Of a stretch of 64,000 bases of DNA, positions 10,413 to 21,959 are shown one piece after another. Positions within the stretch are counted from its first letter, which is position 1. Every line of letters starts with the position of its first letter. The notes under the pieces are model-generated. The model was not told the DNA's origin, searched no databases, and saw nothing but the letters and a program-made list of their open reading frames with translations. The translations under genes were made by a program, and so were the position numbers. This DNA is from Sodiomyces alkalinus F11 (lineage: Eukaryota > Ascomycota > Sordariomycetes > Glomerellales > Plectosphaerellaceae): the NCBI RefSeq assembly GCF_003711515.1, contig NW_021167080.1, positions 965,200-1,029,199 of the forward strand. The letters are read 5' to 3'.

Positions 10413-12087
10413 ATGGCTGGGGTTCCCGGGAAATACAAGGGATGTGAGACCTGCCGGGCTCGCAGGGTCAAGGTAATCACTCATGTCCATGGGAAGTGGC
10501 GAAGGCAACACCGGCTCAACACTCTCATAATGCGATAATTCACGACCACACTGTCAAAAATGTCTCCGCAGCGGTCGCGACTGTGCTGGTTACCAGCGAG
10601 GAAGGATCTTCATCACAGCAACCATCGACGACGGTGGCCGGTGCGCTTCCCACCCTCCACGACAACTATGCCCTCCTAAGCAGACCAAGGCAAAGTCACT
10701 AGAGCCCGAGAAGCCCGAGTTGAGGGTAGTTGGTCCGTTGGGGCCAGCTTGGGACGATTTCATCTTATTGTCGACCCAAGGGATCGCATACGCTGTTCGG
10801 GTAGTCGTCGTGAGCACTTGCATGCAGATTACCACGCAGCGAATGGGCGGTGAAAAGCATGGAGCCTCTGTATCGCTGCCCCCATACTCACCCCTGAATC
10901 TGCAACTTGTGAACAGTGGGAAAGAGCTGGAGGTTCGAGCTCGGAGCATGATAAGCATGATACACCCTGAGCCCCCAGACAACAAACCCAGTCCGGCTGA
11001 GAACATTTTCCTGACGGCTTTTGAGGTCAGTGGTCATGTTTAAACCAAGGACCCCCATGTGCTGATCGAATAACAGCACAACTCCTCATTTCTCCCAGCG
11101 ACTATTCGAAAAGATCCGGAGGGTCAGTTGAGTGAGGTCAGGAAAATGGGACCGCAGAGCTTCCAACATTTCCCCGCTCATCATTACTTCGTCCGTGTCT
11201 ACAGGCACGTCGCAGTAAGTCCATCACGGCGTACTCTGTACGGCGAAAGAGGCTAACCGTTGTCAACTCTCTCCGCCTCCCTCCTCTCCAAGGTCATGCT
11301 GGCCCTTCTAAACAGAACGGCCACCTTCCTATCGTCCGAGGAATGGAGGACCGTCCCCTGGAAGTTTCATCCCAAATCAGCCCTGGATCGCCTTCTCGAT
11401 ATCTTGTTTCTCAGCCCCGGCCTGTTCGTCCGCACTGATGCCCTCGTTCCTGCACCTGCAACAACCACCCGTCGTACGAAGGCACAAAAGCTCCTTCACG
11501 ACTGCCTAGCCGTGGAATCCCAGCTAGACCACTGGCATGCCACGCTTACTGGGCCGGGGGAAGGAGAACCAATCGCCCGCCCGATCTACTGGGCCGAGGA
11601 CACGGAGTCTCCCTCGGCCATCGTCGACCCACAACACAATCCCTTTGCCGGCTGTCTGGCATTCAGGGACGACCCCACGGCACTTGCACTTCTTACCTAC
11701 TGGACGGCCTTGCTCCTGCTCAACGCCTCCAGTAACCGCGTACACGCAGCCGTTTGCGCGCCGGTCCTTGACGATTATCCTAATCTGTATCCAGATCTTC
11801 CCCCGAGCTTACGAATCGATGCCAGTAAGTATCGGCAGGGCAGGGAGTACGCATCCTGCATTTGCAGGGGCCTAGACTTCGCCCTCGCCGCAGGAGTCCA
11901 GGTCGACGCGCTCGTGGCTCCCCTGGTTGTAGCGCAAGGAGTGTATCGAGAGATAAATACTGCCTCGAGAGATGGAGAATTGGAAGTCGTATGGTGTGAA
12001 GCCTTTCGCGAAGGGTTGGTGACAACGGGCCAATACATAGTGGAAAGCATCTCCAGTCGCAGTTGGGTTGAAGCAGGGCAGTTCTGA
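10413..12087 (+). CDS. Zn(II)2Cys6 fungal transcription regulator with a defective first splice acceptor
   Basis: Predicted 495-residue nuclear DNA-binding regulator if spliced as join(10413..10472, 10531..11025, 11077..11214, 11293..12087). Residues 11-38 form a canonical zinc cluster, C-x2-C-x6-C-x6-C-x2-C-x6-C (Cys 11, 14, 21, 28, 31, 38). It begins GVPGKYKGCETCRARRVK and is followed by GRIFI, as in many fungal regulators. Downstream are a PLGPAWDDF segment and FLSSEEWRTVPW in the last exon, a pattern I associate with fungal-specific regulators; the target is unknown. Introns 2 (11026-11076) and 3 (11215-11292) have GT and AG; intron 2 removes the TAA stops at 11041 and 11071. Intron 1 starts GTAATC but ends ATAA, not AG, immediately before Cys 21, with an in-frame TAA just upstream. 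The gene is therefore either inactivated by one G-to-A change or affected by a sequence error. Confidence 0.75.
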
Positions 12088-12610
12088 GCAGTTCCTGCTT
12101 CCCGTTTTTCTTCATTTCCATTTCGAATCAAACTTAGTGGCATCTTAGACCAGACCACCCGGAGCTGGTCTTCATCGGCGCGGCCATAGTCAGGTATCTC
12201 GTTTGTCTGCTTGTCTGCTGAGGACGAAAGTCGGGCAATTTAAGATGTGCAAAGTACTCCGTATTAATTACTGCATGAACACGGTCGTACAGACGCTCGG
12301 TACGAATCGGGCCCACTTATAATCAAGCAGCACTACCTATGTGGTTTAATATGATATATTTGATAAGGTCATATCTGGGGCGTCCAAGGAGCTTTCAGCC
12401 TTCTGACCTGCTACTTGTAGCTGAGGTACAAGGTAATTACGAACTAGAGCTTCGTCAGATGATAGAAGCCTACCTACCTAACTCAGCTCGATCCCCAACT
12501 ACGTTCTCCGTCCACTAAACAAATCTAGACACCCGCAACACTCCCCGCCTCCATCCCTGTTTCTTTGGTTAGACTCGCATAATTGGAACTTCAGCACACA
12601 ATCAGCAATC
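12088..12610. promoter_or_regulatory. Intergenic region and probable promoter of the proteasome gene
   Basis: About 520 bases between the stop of the regulator and the ATG of the Pre6 gene, same strand. No coding frame with recognisable features. Base use is normal. Specific promoter elements could not be assigned. Confidence 0.5.
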
Positions 12611-13682
12611 ATGGCATCTGGATACGACAGAGCGCTCTCTGGTAAGCTATCCTTGCGACCATGTTTAACATATGTGCTAATCAATGAGTAGTCTTCAGGT
12701 TCGTCTACACCGATGCATCCTCGCGAAATGCCTTGAGCTAAACATCTTCATAGTCCCGATGGGCACGTTTTCCAGGTTGAGTACGCTGGCGAGGCCGTCA
12801 AGCGAGGTAAGAACAAAGTCCTGGATCGCGCTGCCCGTTCCATCCTTTCGCTGGCTGTTTCATGCTCAACAACCTCTTAGGGACTTGCGCGGTGGGCGTC
12901 AAGGGAAAGGACGTCGTGGTCCTTGGCTGCGAGAAGCGATCCGCGATGAAACTCCAAGATACCCGGATCACCCCCTCCAAGATTCAGCTCCTCGACACCC
13001 ACGTCTGCCTGGCTTTCGCCGGTCTGAACGCCGATGCCCGGATCCTCGTCGACAAGGCACGGTTAGAAGCGCAATCACACAGGCTCACGGTTGAGGACCC
13101 GGCCTCGATTGAGTATATGACCAAATACGTCGCGGGTGTCCAGCAGCGCTACACCCAGAGTGGTGGTGTCCGCCCCTTCGGCATCAGCACCTTGATAGTC
13201 GGGTTCGACAACGGCAGCAAAGTCCCCCGACTGTATCAGACAGAACCCTCTGGTATTTACTCGGCATGGTGCGTCCCCCTGTCATGTGCCCGCGTTTCCT
13301 GTCTTGTACTTCATGCGGGGGTAATGACAGTTCTAACGACCCGCACAGGAAGGCGAACGCCATCGGCCGCTCTAGCAAGACAGTACGCGAGTTCCTCGAG
13401 CGGAACTACCAGGAAGATATGGATCGAGAGGCGACTATTCGTCTAGCGGTCAAGTCCCTACTCGAAGTTGTCCAGACCGGAGCGAAGAACATCGAGATTG
13501 CCTTGATGGCCAGCGGGAAGCCCATCGAGATGCTACCCGTAGAAGAGATCGAAAGCTACGTCAAGAATATCGAGCAAGAGAAGCAAGAGGAGGCGGCCAA
13601 GAAGAAGACCGGCCGTACCCCAGGCACCGGAACTGCTGCCATTCTGACCAGAGGATCTGCCGAAGGCGAGAGCGAGCATTAG
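12611..13682 (+). CDS. PRE6: 20S proteasome subunit alpha-4 (PSMA7/Pre6)
   Basis: Predicted 270-residue alpha-ring subunit of the 20S proteasome, cytosol and nucleus, structural rather than catalytic. The alpha-type N-terminal signature is present: [20 protein letters not shown] at residues 4-23. [30 protein letters not shown]-like ([14 protein letters not shown]) and YSAWKANAIG follow in family order, best fitting subunit alpha-4. The C-terminus has a Lys/Glu helix followed by an extra acidic tail of about 20 residues. Five exons: join(12611..12641, 12692..12698, 12754..12806, 12881..13268, 13349..13682), all GT-AG. Exon 2 is only 7 bases (TCTTCAG); without it the frame shifts and the conserved V-F-S is lost. 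The gene is convergent with the CHY gene, 234 bases between the stops. Confidence 0.95.
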
Positions 13683-13916
13683 AGTCTTGAGTTCGCAACG
13701 TCTCCCACAGGGTGCACAGGGATGGGCGAAATGACGCGAGGAGACTTGAGTACATTCAGAGACTAGTGTATTACCAGACCCCAGGAGGAACGTCTTCATG
13801 AGCCCGTATGGTGGAAACATGTGCTCTAATTCGCCATGTTTGCATGCCGTCGAAAGAGATCGGCCAGTCATCGCTTCGTGATCATGTACATCTATTATAA
13901 CGGAGCCATAACAATC

Positions 13917-14444
13917 TTATCCCAACTTGTCCGCCTCATCCACGGGGTCAAATATCGTCCTCTTTCTGGCCGGCTTCATCCTGTCGTCTTTGAGCATCCT
14001 GTTGTCCACGCGCGCGTCCTCGCCCTCAATCGAGATTGCAGGCGTGGGTGTCTTGGCCTCGATAACGAAGTGGTTGTCGCAGTGTGGGCAGTACTCATCC
14101 GCGTCTTCGAATTCGTTCGCGTCCTTTCGGAAGCACTTTTTGCATTTCTTGCAGGCGAACGTCATCTCGAGCGTCTGTAGGAGAGGGTGTGACTCTTGCT
14201 CATGATGGCACTGGGCGCAGTCGAACCATTTCTTGCCTACCGTATTGAATGCTTGGTCAGTGACGGATGCTGGCAAGACGACCTATGAGTTTCAAAGAGT
14301 TAAAGAAGCCAGAGGGATGGTAACATACAGCAAGGGGAGCGGATGGCGACTTGCGCATTGAGAATATGTTTGCTTGGACTGCTGTTAGAAGAGCTAGGAC
14401 TGATGGCTGGGCGCTTGAAGGGGGAAGGAGGTGGCCTACCACAT
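13917..14444 (-). CDS. CHY-type zinc-finger protein (small fungal family)
   Basis: Predicted 125-residue zinc protein. Spliced as complement(join(13917..14236, 14329..14381, 14440..14444)). Likely ligands are His 7, Cys 19-20, Cys 26, Cys 29-His 30, His 36, Cys 48, Cys 51, Cys 69 and Cys 72 (motifs WFDCAQCHHEQESH, FACKKCKKCFRKD, EYCPHCDNHF), the order seen in CHY zinc fingers. The family includes yeast Hot13, which helps small Tim proteins in the mitochondrial intermembrane space, but this subgroup is different and its role is unknown to me. Intron 2 (14237-14328) has a GTATGT donor and restores HILNAQVAIRSPCCKKWFDC. Exon 1 has only five coding bases (ATGTG). Intron 1 ends in the tandem acceptor CAGCAG, so the start is MCSPSKH or MCPSKH. 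No other in-frame ATG was found upstream of the conserved region. Confidence 0.85.
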
Positions 14445-14880
14445 GGTAATGGAATCGGGCGAGCCTCGCAGTGTCCCCTCGACAGAAAGATGTTCCAGTA
14501 CCCTTTATACGGAAGGCATGTGGCATGAGAGAGATGAAGGCAGTTTCTCTAAGCCTAAGATATGCGCAAACGTCGGCCAATTTTGGACTTTCAAGTTCCG
14601 CTTACTCATTATTAATAAGGGGCACTGGCACCTGCCAGAGCTCAACGCGTCGAGTTACGGATACCGTAAAAACCCAACAACTTCGGGATTAGCACTAAGG
14701 ACTTAGCATCCCACTAACGTAACCTAATTACAAACTAACCAATAAAACAAGAGAACTTTATAAGGTAGTAAATCATTAATATTAAGTATATAATTCTGTA
14801 TTTCTAGTGCTTTAGTACCTTATATTATTTTTTACGTATATTTATTAATTCCGCTACTATAATGCTATAGCCTATAGATA
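14445..14880. other. Upstream region of the CHY gene and right border of the gene island
   Basis: Normal CA/TG content up to about 14690, then a rapid change to TA-rich DNA. Contains the leader and promoter of the minus-strand CHY gene. Frames on both strands here are short and featureless. Confidence 0.5.
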
Positions 14881-16496
14881 TTAATATCTAAAAAACGCCT
14901 CGGGCTAAAATTAGCTCTAAGGCTAAGATATCTAGTGCCCGAAAATATACCCCGTTTAACGCCTATTCGATAAGTATAACGTAGCTAATCTAACCGCTGC
15001 TATATTACGGTATTGGAATTCCTTAAGTACTATCTCGTGCCTTCAATTAAGGTCCTTATTATAAATAAATACCCCCCTCGGCGTGCTCGAGAGTGTAAGG
15101 GCGAGACCGATATTATAATAGCCCCCGGGTATAGACGACTAAGGTACCTCGAGGCTAGTATCTTCTTTAAGATACTAAGGTTAACGATTAAGACCTAGTA
15201 GTGTAAAAGGGATACTTGTCAGGTGCCTGCAGCAGTGGTCACAATAGGACCCTAGTGTGAACCCACAGAGGTCCAGGCGTGTCCAGTCTAAGACCCCTCG
15301 AGGCATAAACAAAGCAGTTATCACACACAGCAAACAGGATAGTCCCTCGAAGCAAATAAGGCAGCCCTCGAGGAAGCAAACAAGCAGTCCTCAAGGGGCA
15401 GCGGAACGTAGTCTTAAGGAGCGGAGGAGCCTCCCCTTTAAAGAGGGAGGCCAGCGATTAATCTAACTCTTTAGCTGCACCCACGTTTGACCCTATTATG
15501 ATCCCATTGTGATCACACCTGGTTCCTTGCTTAACCCTACCTTTTCACTCTTTGCGACTACCTATTTGACAATACTATACTAGGTACTAGAAGTGGTTAC
15601 TATCAATCGTATAGTCCCGAATATCCCGAACTAAAGCTTAAGTTATATAAACTCTTCCTTTAACGATATCGTAAACGCCGCCCTATTAGCACGGCCTAGC
15701 TACGCCTCCAAGCTTAGCGTATATTTAAGGAGATATATCTAGATTACCCTTTATTGGTCTTTATTTTCTTAACCTCTTAGCTACGTAGCTTTTTTTAGCG
15801 GTTTAATATTATACGTCGATATATTACTAAATAAGCGATTAAACTACTAGAAGACTTTATCCTAGCTATTACGAGCTTCCTTAGGTTTATTCGGCGGAAC
15901 TAGGCTATCCCTTCTTTTCCTACTCTAGATATTATAAGCCCGAGACCTATTACCCTAATAAGGACCTAGCCGAATAATTATTAGGGTATTATAGTATCCT
16001 TTATAGTAAAAGGAGATTATTTATCCTTCTTAATTATCGCTTTACTAATAATCGTATTATTAATATAGATAAAACGCCTATCCCGTTTAAGTATCTTAAC
16101 GGTTATATCTATAACACTAAGGGTAGTCAGACTATTAGTATAAAAATAGAGCGTGGTGGTTAGGATAAGCGGTGGGTAAGTCTTATAGTCTTTATGTTTA
16201 TAGATAGTATCTAACGTCTTAAGCCTAAGTTAATATTCTATAATAAGCCTAATAGTACTATTAGAAAGAAAGAGGAATATCTTTACTATACTAGCGTTAT
16301 AATAGAATTTATTAATACCGTTTATAATAATAAAGCTTTTTCGTTTACTAGATTAGGAAGAGTTAATCCCTGTTATAGGTAATAAGGAATCTATACTAGT
16401 TATAGATATAGTATTATTCTATAAGACCCCTACTATTAAGGAAGCCCTTAAACTAAGTAAAATACTACCTCCTATAATACCTCCTAGCTATACTTC
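14881..16496 (+). mobile_element. DNA transposon remnant (pogo-like DDE transposase), outermost layer of the nest
   Basis: RIP-altered transposase read through stops in two blocks, 14890-15210 and 15577-16490, separated by a solo LTR. The first block has a K-Y-T-P-F-N-A-Y-S start and may be the DNA-binding part. The second contains N-I-D-K-T-P-I-P-F-K-Y-L-N-G (about 16061-16102), T-K-G-S-Q-T (near 16117) and R-L-K-P-K-L-I-F (about 16220-16243), a layout like the catalytic core of pogo/jerky-type DDE endonucleases, where the first D is the Asp of N-I-D. Assignment to a subfamily is tentative. Its 3' part is missing: GypA-1 begins at 16497 and I do not find the remainder on the far side of the nest. 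Confidence 0.55.
15217..15571 (+). repeat. Solo LTR of the GypA family, nearly free of RIP, with perfect ATACT duplication
   Basis: A 355-base LTR beginning TGTCAGGTGCC and ending TATTTGACA, so the termini are TGTCA and TGACA, a perfect 5-base inverted repeat. It is flanked by ATACT on both sides (15212-15216 and 15572-15576). No internal element is attached. In its first 60 bases I count 8 CA and 6 TG, against 2 and 1 in the LTR at 18907. It therefore gives the best view of the original LTR. Confidence 0.95.
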
Positions 16497-17428
16497 TATC
16501 AGGTACCTATAGCAGTGGTAATAATAGGCCCCTAGTATAAACCCACAGGGGTCTAGGTATGACTAGTCTAAGACCCCTCGAGGCATAAATAAAGCAAGTC
16601 ACTATATAGTAAATAGAATAGTCCCTCGAAGTAAATAAGGTAGCCCTCGAAGAAGTAAATAAGTAGTCTTCGAGGAGCAGAGCGTAGTCTTAAGGAGCGA
16701 GGGAGCCTCCCCTTTAAAGAGGGAGGCCAGCGATTAAGCTAATTCTTTAGCTATACCCACGTTCTGACTACCTTATAATCCTATTATAGTCCTACCTGGT
16801 TCCTTACTTAACCCTACCTTTTCACTCTTTACGACTACCTATTTGATGTTTTAATCGCTCTACCCTCTAAAGGCGCGAAGACCGTTAAGGAGAGTCACTA
16901 AGATATCTAACTATCACGAAATAAACGATCCTACCTTCGATTGTAATAAGGCTACTAGTTAGTTTAAGCGGCAGCTCCGCGATAACGAGACCGCCTTTAT
17001 AGAAGACGCTCCCTATAACGAGGGAGACGACGGGAATACGCCGGGAACCGACACGGCTCCTACGTCTACCCCTATACCGGCACCTATCCCTATACCTACT
17101 CCTATGGCTAGCACTACCTCTGCTATTACCTTTACCCCTATTATCCTCCCTATTCCTTAGACCACGACTATAACGGGACCCGCGTATAACTATAACCTGC
17201 CCCTGTATATAAACGTTAACCTAGCCACACTAATAGAGGAATAACTAGATAAACGCGTTCAGTAGATAGAAGTGTAGAACTACTATAAGCGTAAGCATAT
17301 TTATCTCGCTAAGCTTAAGGCTAATACTACTATTATCGCTACCGCCGCTATTAATCCTACTATTAATCCTAACCTAGTTAATACCACTATCCACCGCTGT
17401 ATAGCCAAGCCCTAATATCGTATTATCG
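16497..17428 (+). mobile_element. GypA-1: 5' LTR and start of gag, cut off by GypB-1
   Basis: The LTR spans 16497-16848 (start TATCAGG, end TTTGATG). It is followed by the GypA leader (TTTTAATCGCTCTACCC) and the N-terminal gag region, with an acidic stretch and then a Pro/Thr/Ile-rich low-complexity stretch around 17060-17220. The same order follows the LTR at 18907. The frame stops being GypA at 17428, where the GypB LTR starts. The remainder of this copy is not found to the right of the nest. Confidence 0.85.
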
Positions 17429-18906
17429 TGTTACGGGTTAACCCCGATATAGAGGATCCGGCTATACTCCGGATCTTCCTGACTACGCGCTTAGTTAACG
17501 GACCTATATCGCTAAGTTATCGCTACCTTATAGCTAGCTAGCTAGCCTAGCGCTATAGACTTTTCTCCTTTTTCCTTCTTCCTTCCTTAGTTCTAGAAAA
17601 TCTATTATTACGACCTTACTTAGTACTATAACCTATAACCAGTCGTTTATATATCTAGAACTTAGCGATACCCACGCGTTACGCTAGCGATAGATTAGGA
17701 TCCTAACGCTACCGTCTAATAACCTATTAGAATTAAATAGGTCGTAGAGTAGACGAACTAACGGTCTAAAGAAAATAACCGAGCCCTAAACGTAAGGCTA
17801 GGCCCTCTCTATAAATAATATACCGATATTAACTTAAGGCTTACTCCGATATAAGAATATTACTTAGAAATACGTTAGTTTATAGACCGATAATGCGCGA
17901 GAGAAAAAGCTAATAAGCGATAACGCTAGTTAGTCGAATAGCTTATAGCCCGGCTCCTAGGATCGCCTACGCTGTAGAACCTAACGCCGCTTAACCTAAA
18001 TATTCCGGCTCCCTTATAGACCCCGATACTCCTTATACTAATACAGTCTACCCTATTACCGGTTCTATCGCTAGCGCAATAACCGATAATAATAGTTATC
18101 GCCCTAACCTTCATAGCGATACCCTGTAAAACTATCGATAGCCCGGCGAAGTTCTTAAGGAAACGAGTATACTATAGCGTATAGGCTTACGCGATATAGC
18201 AGAAACTTATAATCGATAGCGATTTATTCTAGAATAATATATAAGCTTAGTATATAATCTATAATTACTTAGGGCCCCAAGTATAATACGTCGTATTAGC
18301 CTTTTATGAAAACGATAGGCCGGGTAAGCTTATAGACCCTAATAAGTTTATAGCGTATCTTAATTATACTTACCTTAACCCTATAGAATAATTATAGGCC
18401 GCCTAAGCCTTACGTATAATTTATTAATAAATCGATAAGTCGTTTACCGCTTTCTTATCCCGTTTTAAAAGATAGATCGCCCTTACGGGTAGTACCGAAT
18501 AGGAAGCCACTATATAGATCTTATTCCTTAACAGAGCGATTACTTCGCGATGTAGTGATAAACTTATCTCCGCCCGAGTCCCTACTAACCACTACACTAT
18601 ATAGGTTAACGGCGTGTAAAAGATTACTAGGAAACTTAAAGGCTATTAGTTCGAATAAAACTACGATAAATAAGCTTAAGACTATATAACCGCGAAGAAG
18701 AATATTCACGGCGATACGAAGATAGGCGGAGTAAACCGTATTAATAATAGGAAGGCGAAGTAAAAGACTCGGACGTACTATAACTATAATAAAAAGGGGT
18801 ATATCGCGCGGAATTATAAAAAGCTAAAGGAAAAGTAAGACACGGTCCGGAAGGTTAAAGAGACTCGTACGAAGGATCGCGATAAAAGCGGGGATAAGTC
18901 GATTAA
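17429..18906 (+). mobile_element. GypB-1, left part: 5' LTR and gag
   Basis: The 223-base LTR (17429-17651) starts TGTTACGGG and ends GTCGTTTATA. It carries a duplicated GCTA motif not seen in the other GypB LTRs. The gag reading continues to 18906, including the zinc-knuckle stretch near 18775-18830. At 18907 the sequence changes to the GypA-2 LTR. The collinear GypB sequence resumes at 57092, so this is the left part of a split element of about 7.2 kb. Confidence 0.9.
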
Positions 18907-19234
18907 TATTAGATGCCTACGGTAGTAGTCATAATAGGTCCCTAGTATAAATCTATAGGGGTCCAGGTATGCCTAGTCTAAGACCCCTTAAGGTATAAAT
19001 AAAGTAAGTTATTATATAGTAAATAGAATAGTCCCTCGAAGTAAATACGGTAGTCCTCGAGGAGTAAAGCGTAGCCTTAAGGAGCGAGGGAGCCTCCCTT
19101 TTAAGGGGGAGGCCAGCGATTAATCTGACTGTTTAGCTACACCTATATTCTAACCCTATTATAATCCTATTATAATTATACCTAATTTCTTACTTAACTC
19201 TACCTTTTCACTTCTTATGACTACCTATTCAATA
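18907..19234 (+). repeat. 5' LTR of GypA-2
   Basis: A 328-base LTR, start TATTAGATGCC, end TTCAATA. It lacks one of the two CCTCGA(G/A)GAAG-type units present in the other copies, which explains its shorter length. It is followed by the same TTTTAATCG leader as GypA-1. Confidence 0.9.
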
Positions 19235-21637
19235 TTTTAATCGATCTACCCTTAAGAGCGCGAAGACCGTTAAGGAGAGTCACCGAGATATCTAACTATC
19301 ACGAAATAAACGATCCTACCTTTAATTCTAACGAGGCTACTAGTTAGTTTAAGCGATAGGTCCGTAATAGCGAGACCGCCTTTATAGAAGACGACCCCAC
19401 CGATAAGGAATACGACGGGGATACGCTGGGAACTATTACTACTCCTACTACTCCTACCTCTACTACCGCACCGGCACTTATTCCTGCCCCCATACCTGCT
19501 CCTATCGCTAGCACTACCTTTACTACTACCTTTACCCCTATTACTGTCCCCGTCCCTCTTATAACCATAACAGGACCCGCGTATAACCCTAACCTGCCCC
19601 CGTATACGAACGTTAACCTAGCCACGCTAATAAAGGAATAACTAGACGAACACGTTAAATAGATAGAGGTATAGAACCACCGTAAGCGTAAGCTCGCGTA
19701 CCTTACTAAGCTAGAGGCGGATACTACCGCCGCTATTACTACCGCCGCCGCCGCTATTAATCCTAACCCGGCCGATATTACCCACCGTTATATAGTAGAA
19801 CCTCGGTATCGTATTATCGTAACCCTATCGGGATCCTAGTATACTCACGATATATCCACGACGTTATTTATACACGGATCCGCTATATAGGCTAAGTTTA
19901 ATTTCCCCTTATCCAAATAGGATAGCGTATCCTAGGCTAAGTATCGCATGTTTATCTAGCAAATAAATTAACGGTTTAACCTAGACTCTTAGTCTTTCCC
20001 CACGGACGCCGCGAAGAACTACTTTATTATATCGTGCCTGCCCTATTACCTTAAGGAATACTAGCAGGCTAAATTACGATATAAGTACGATAGCGACTCT
20101 AATAGGGTTAGCCAGGCCGTACTATAGGCTTAGTTAATGCATTAGGTTAACGATAATAATACCCGCCTATAGGAGGTAGCGGTATAGATCCAGAGCAAGT
20201 CTATCTTATCTTAGAGAGAGGGCGAGTCTTACGCTAAATTTATATAATAGTAGGAAGCCCTAGAGTCGGAATTACCGGGCGAACTCCTAGATTAGTGGAG
20301 GATTTAGATAGTCCTAATAAGGGTCCTCCTACCTATTCGGGACTATATAGTATCTATAGGGGTCCTTAAGGATTACTAAGACCTAGCCCCGGCCTATTAA
20401 AGGGCTAAGGCCTTAACTATTACTAACGAGTTAGGTATCGGCCGGGCAGACTTTTAGTCCGCTACCTAATAACGTTGTCTCCGTTTATATAGCCACGGTT
20501 ATAATCTCTATACCCCGGCCACCTACGGTTCTACTAGTATCCCTACGCCTACCCCTATATCTATACCTATACTAGCCTCTGCCCCTAATTACCCTATACG
20601 TCTTAGACCGTTATCGTACCTCGATTCTATTACTTACTATAACTATAACTAAAAGGGGTATTACGCTACTATATACCTTAGCCCTCGGGTATAGCGCTTA
20701 AGTAATAGTAACCCGAATACCTAACCGGTATCCACCTCTCGCCCTATAGTTAGCCGTGTCACGGGCGAGGTGCCCTAGGAACTATACCCGCCTCGGACTA
20801 CCCCTACTACTATACTAATAGAGGCACGCGTTTCCTTTCGCCGAGGTAGGGAATAGATATAGACGTCGGCTCTCCTTAACGGAGGTGCTAATATTAACGT
20901 TTTGGATCGGTCTCTCCTAGGACCTAGTTAGGTTCTTAAGGGGTCCCCGATCCCGGTATCCTAGATTGCGGAAGGATAAATAAAGATAACCCTTAGGTCC
21001 CTCTATAGGATTATTACTACTACCGACTACTAGGGTCGGAAAAGAGTATAGCGCGCCGAGTTCTACGATATACAGCTTAATCCCTAGGGCGCCCATATAA
21101 TCCTAGGAAGACCGTGGCTTATAGCCGTTAATCCTAACGTTAATTAGTAGTATAGTATATAGACCTATCCCTTATCCTACGCGGAGCTTAGTATAGTTAT
21201 ATCCCTAAAAGAGCTATATAGGGTAGTTAGATAAGCTAAGTCTATTCTTACTCTAGCCTATATAGGTTCTATGCGGGGCCTATATATCGGCTATATTAGC
21301 CTAGTAGAAAACCCTTTAGTGGGATATAGAGATAGATTCTTAGAAGCCGCGGTACCCGCTACTATGCTGCCGGAATAGTATTAAGATTTCGCTAACGTTT
21401 TTAACGTCGAAAACGCTAGGAGGCTACTAACGTATTAGTAGTAGGACTACGCTATTAAGATCAAGGAAGGGAAGAAGCCTCCCTACGGTCCTATTTACCC
21501 CCTTGCCGTATAAGAGCTCGAGGTACTACGCTAGTATCTATAGGACGCCGTTACAAAGGGCTAGATTAGGCCGTCCACTAGTCTAGCCGGTACCCCTATC
21601 CTATTTATCCCTAAGAAGGGTAGTAAGCTATATCTTT
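19235..21637 (+). pseudogene. GypA-2 gag, protease and start of reverse transcriptase
   Basis: Read through stops in one frame. Gag has a Pro/Thr/Ala-rich stretch (about 19435-19560) and a capsid-like region. A zinc knuckle remnant (Y-Y-N-Y-N-x-K-G-Y-Y-A-T, Tyr in place of Cys and His) is at about 20635-20680. Protease is marked by A-L-L-N-G-G-A-N-I-N-V-L at about 20869-20904, from an original D-S-G-A-type site. The RT start has F-A-N-V-F then K-K-P-P-Y-G-P-I-Y-P-L and I-L-F-I-P-K-K-G up to 21625. Here the frame is cut by LIN-1 and resumes at 43510 with [10 protein letters not shown]. Confidence 0.85.
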
Positions 21638-21959
21638 TTTAAGTATAAGAAGACTATATAGCTATCTTTATCACGCCTATTAACAACGGGCACGTAATAG
21701 GAGTAAAATTGATAAAACCACTAAGACGGCGATTATAACTACCGCCTCCCTCCCGGGATACTATCGTAGCGGTACCGTAATACTAGCGCTACGGTATAGC
21801 TAGAAGAGACGTGGGATAGTGGCCTGATCTTATTTATACAGAATTCGTAACGGACCCACTTTTTGTAATACGAGCGCTCCCCCCCTTACCCGTAGCGGGA
21901 TATAACGCGGAACCGATAGGAGACTAAAAGGGGATTACCGCGTCCCCCGGAACTAACAG

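Noticed and set aside
11026..11260. Internal stops in the regulator as proof of a pseudogene
   Set aside because: TAA at 11041 and 11071 fall in a good GT-AG intron (11026-11076), and the next gap is explained by intron 11215-11292. Only the first acceptor is defective.
14257..14580. Minus-strand frame of 107 codons upstream of the CHY gene
   Set aside because: Runs across the CHY introns in a different frame; the spliced CHY model explains the conserved residues.
19344..19625. Minus-strand frame of 93 codons, Val/Gly-rich
   Set aside because: It is the shadow of the Pro/Thr-rich low-complexity part of GypA gag.
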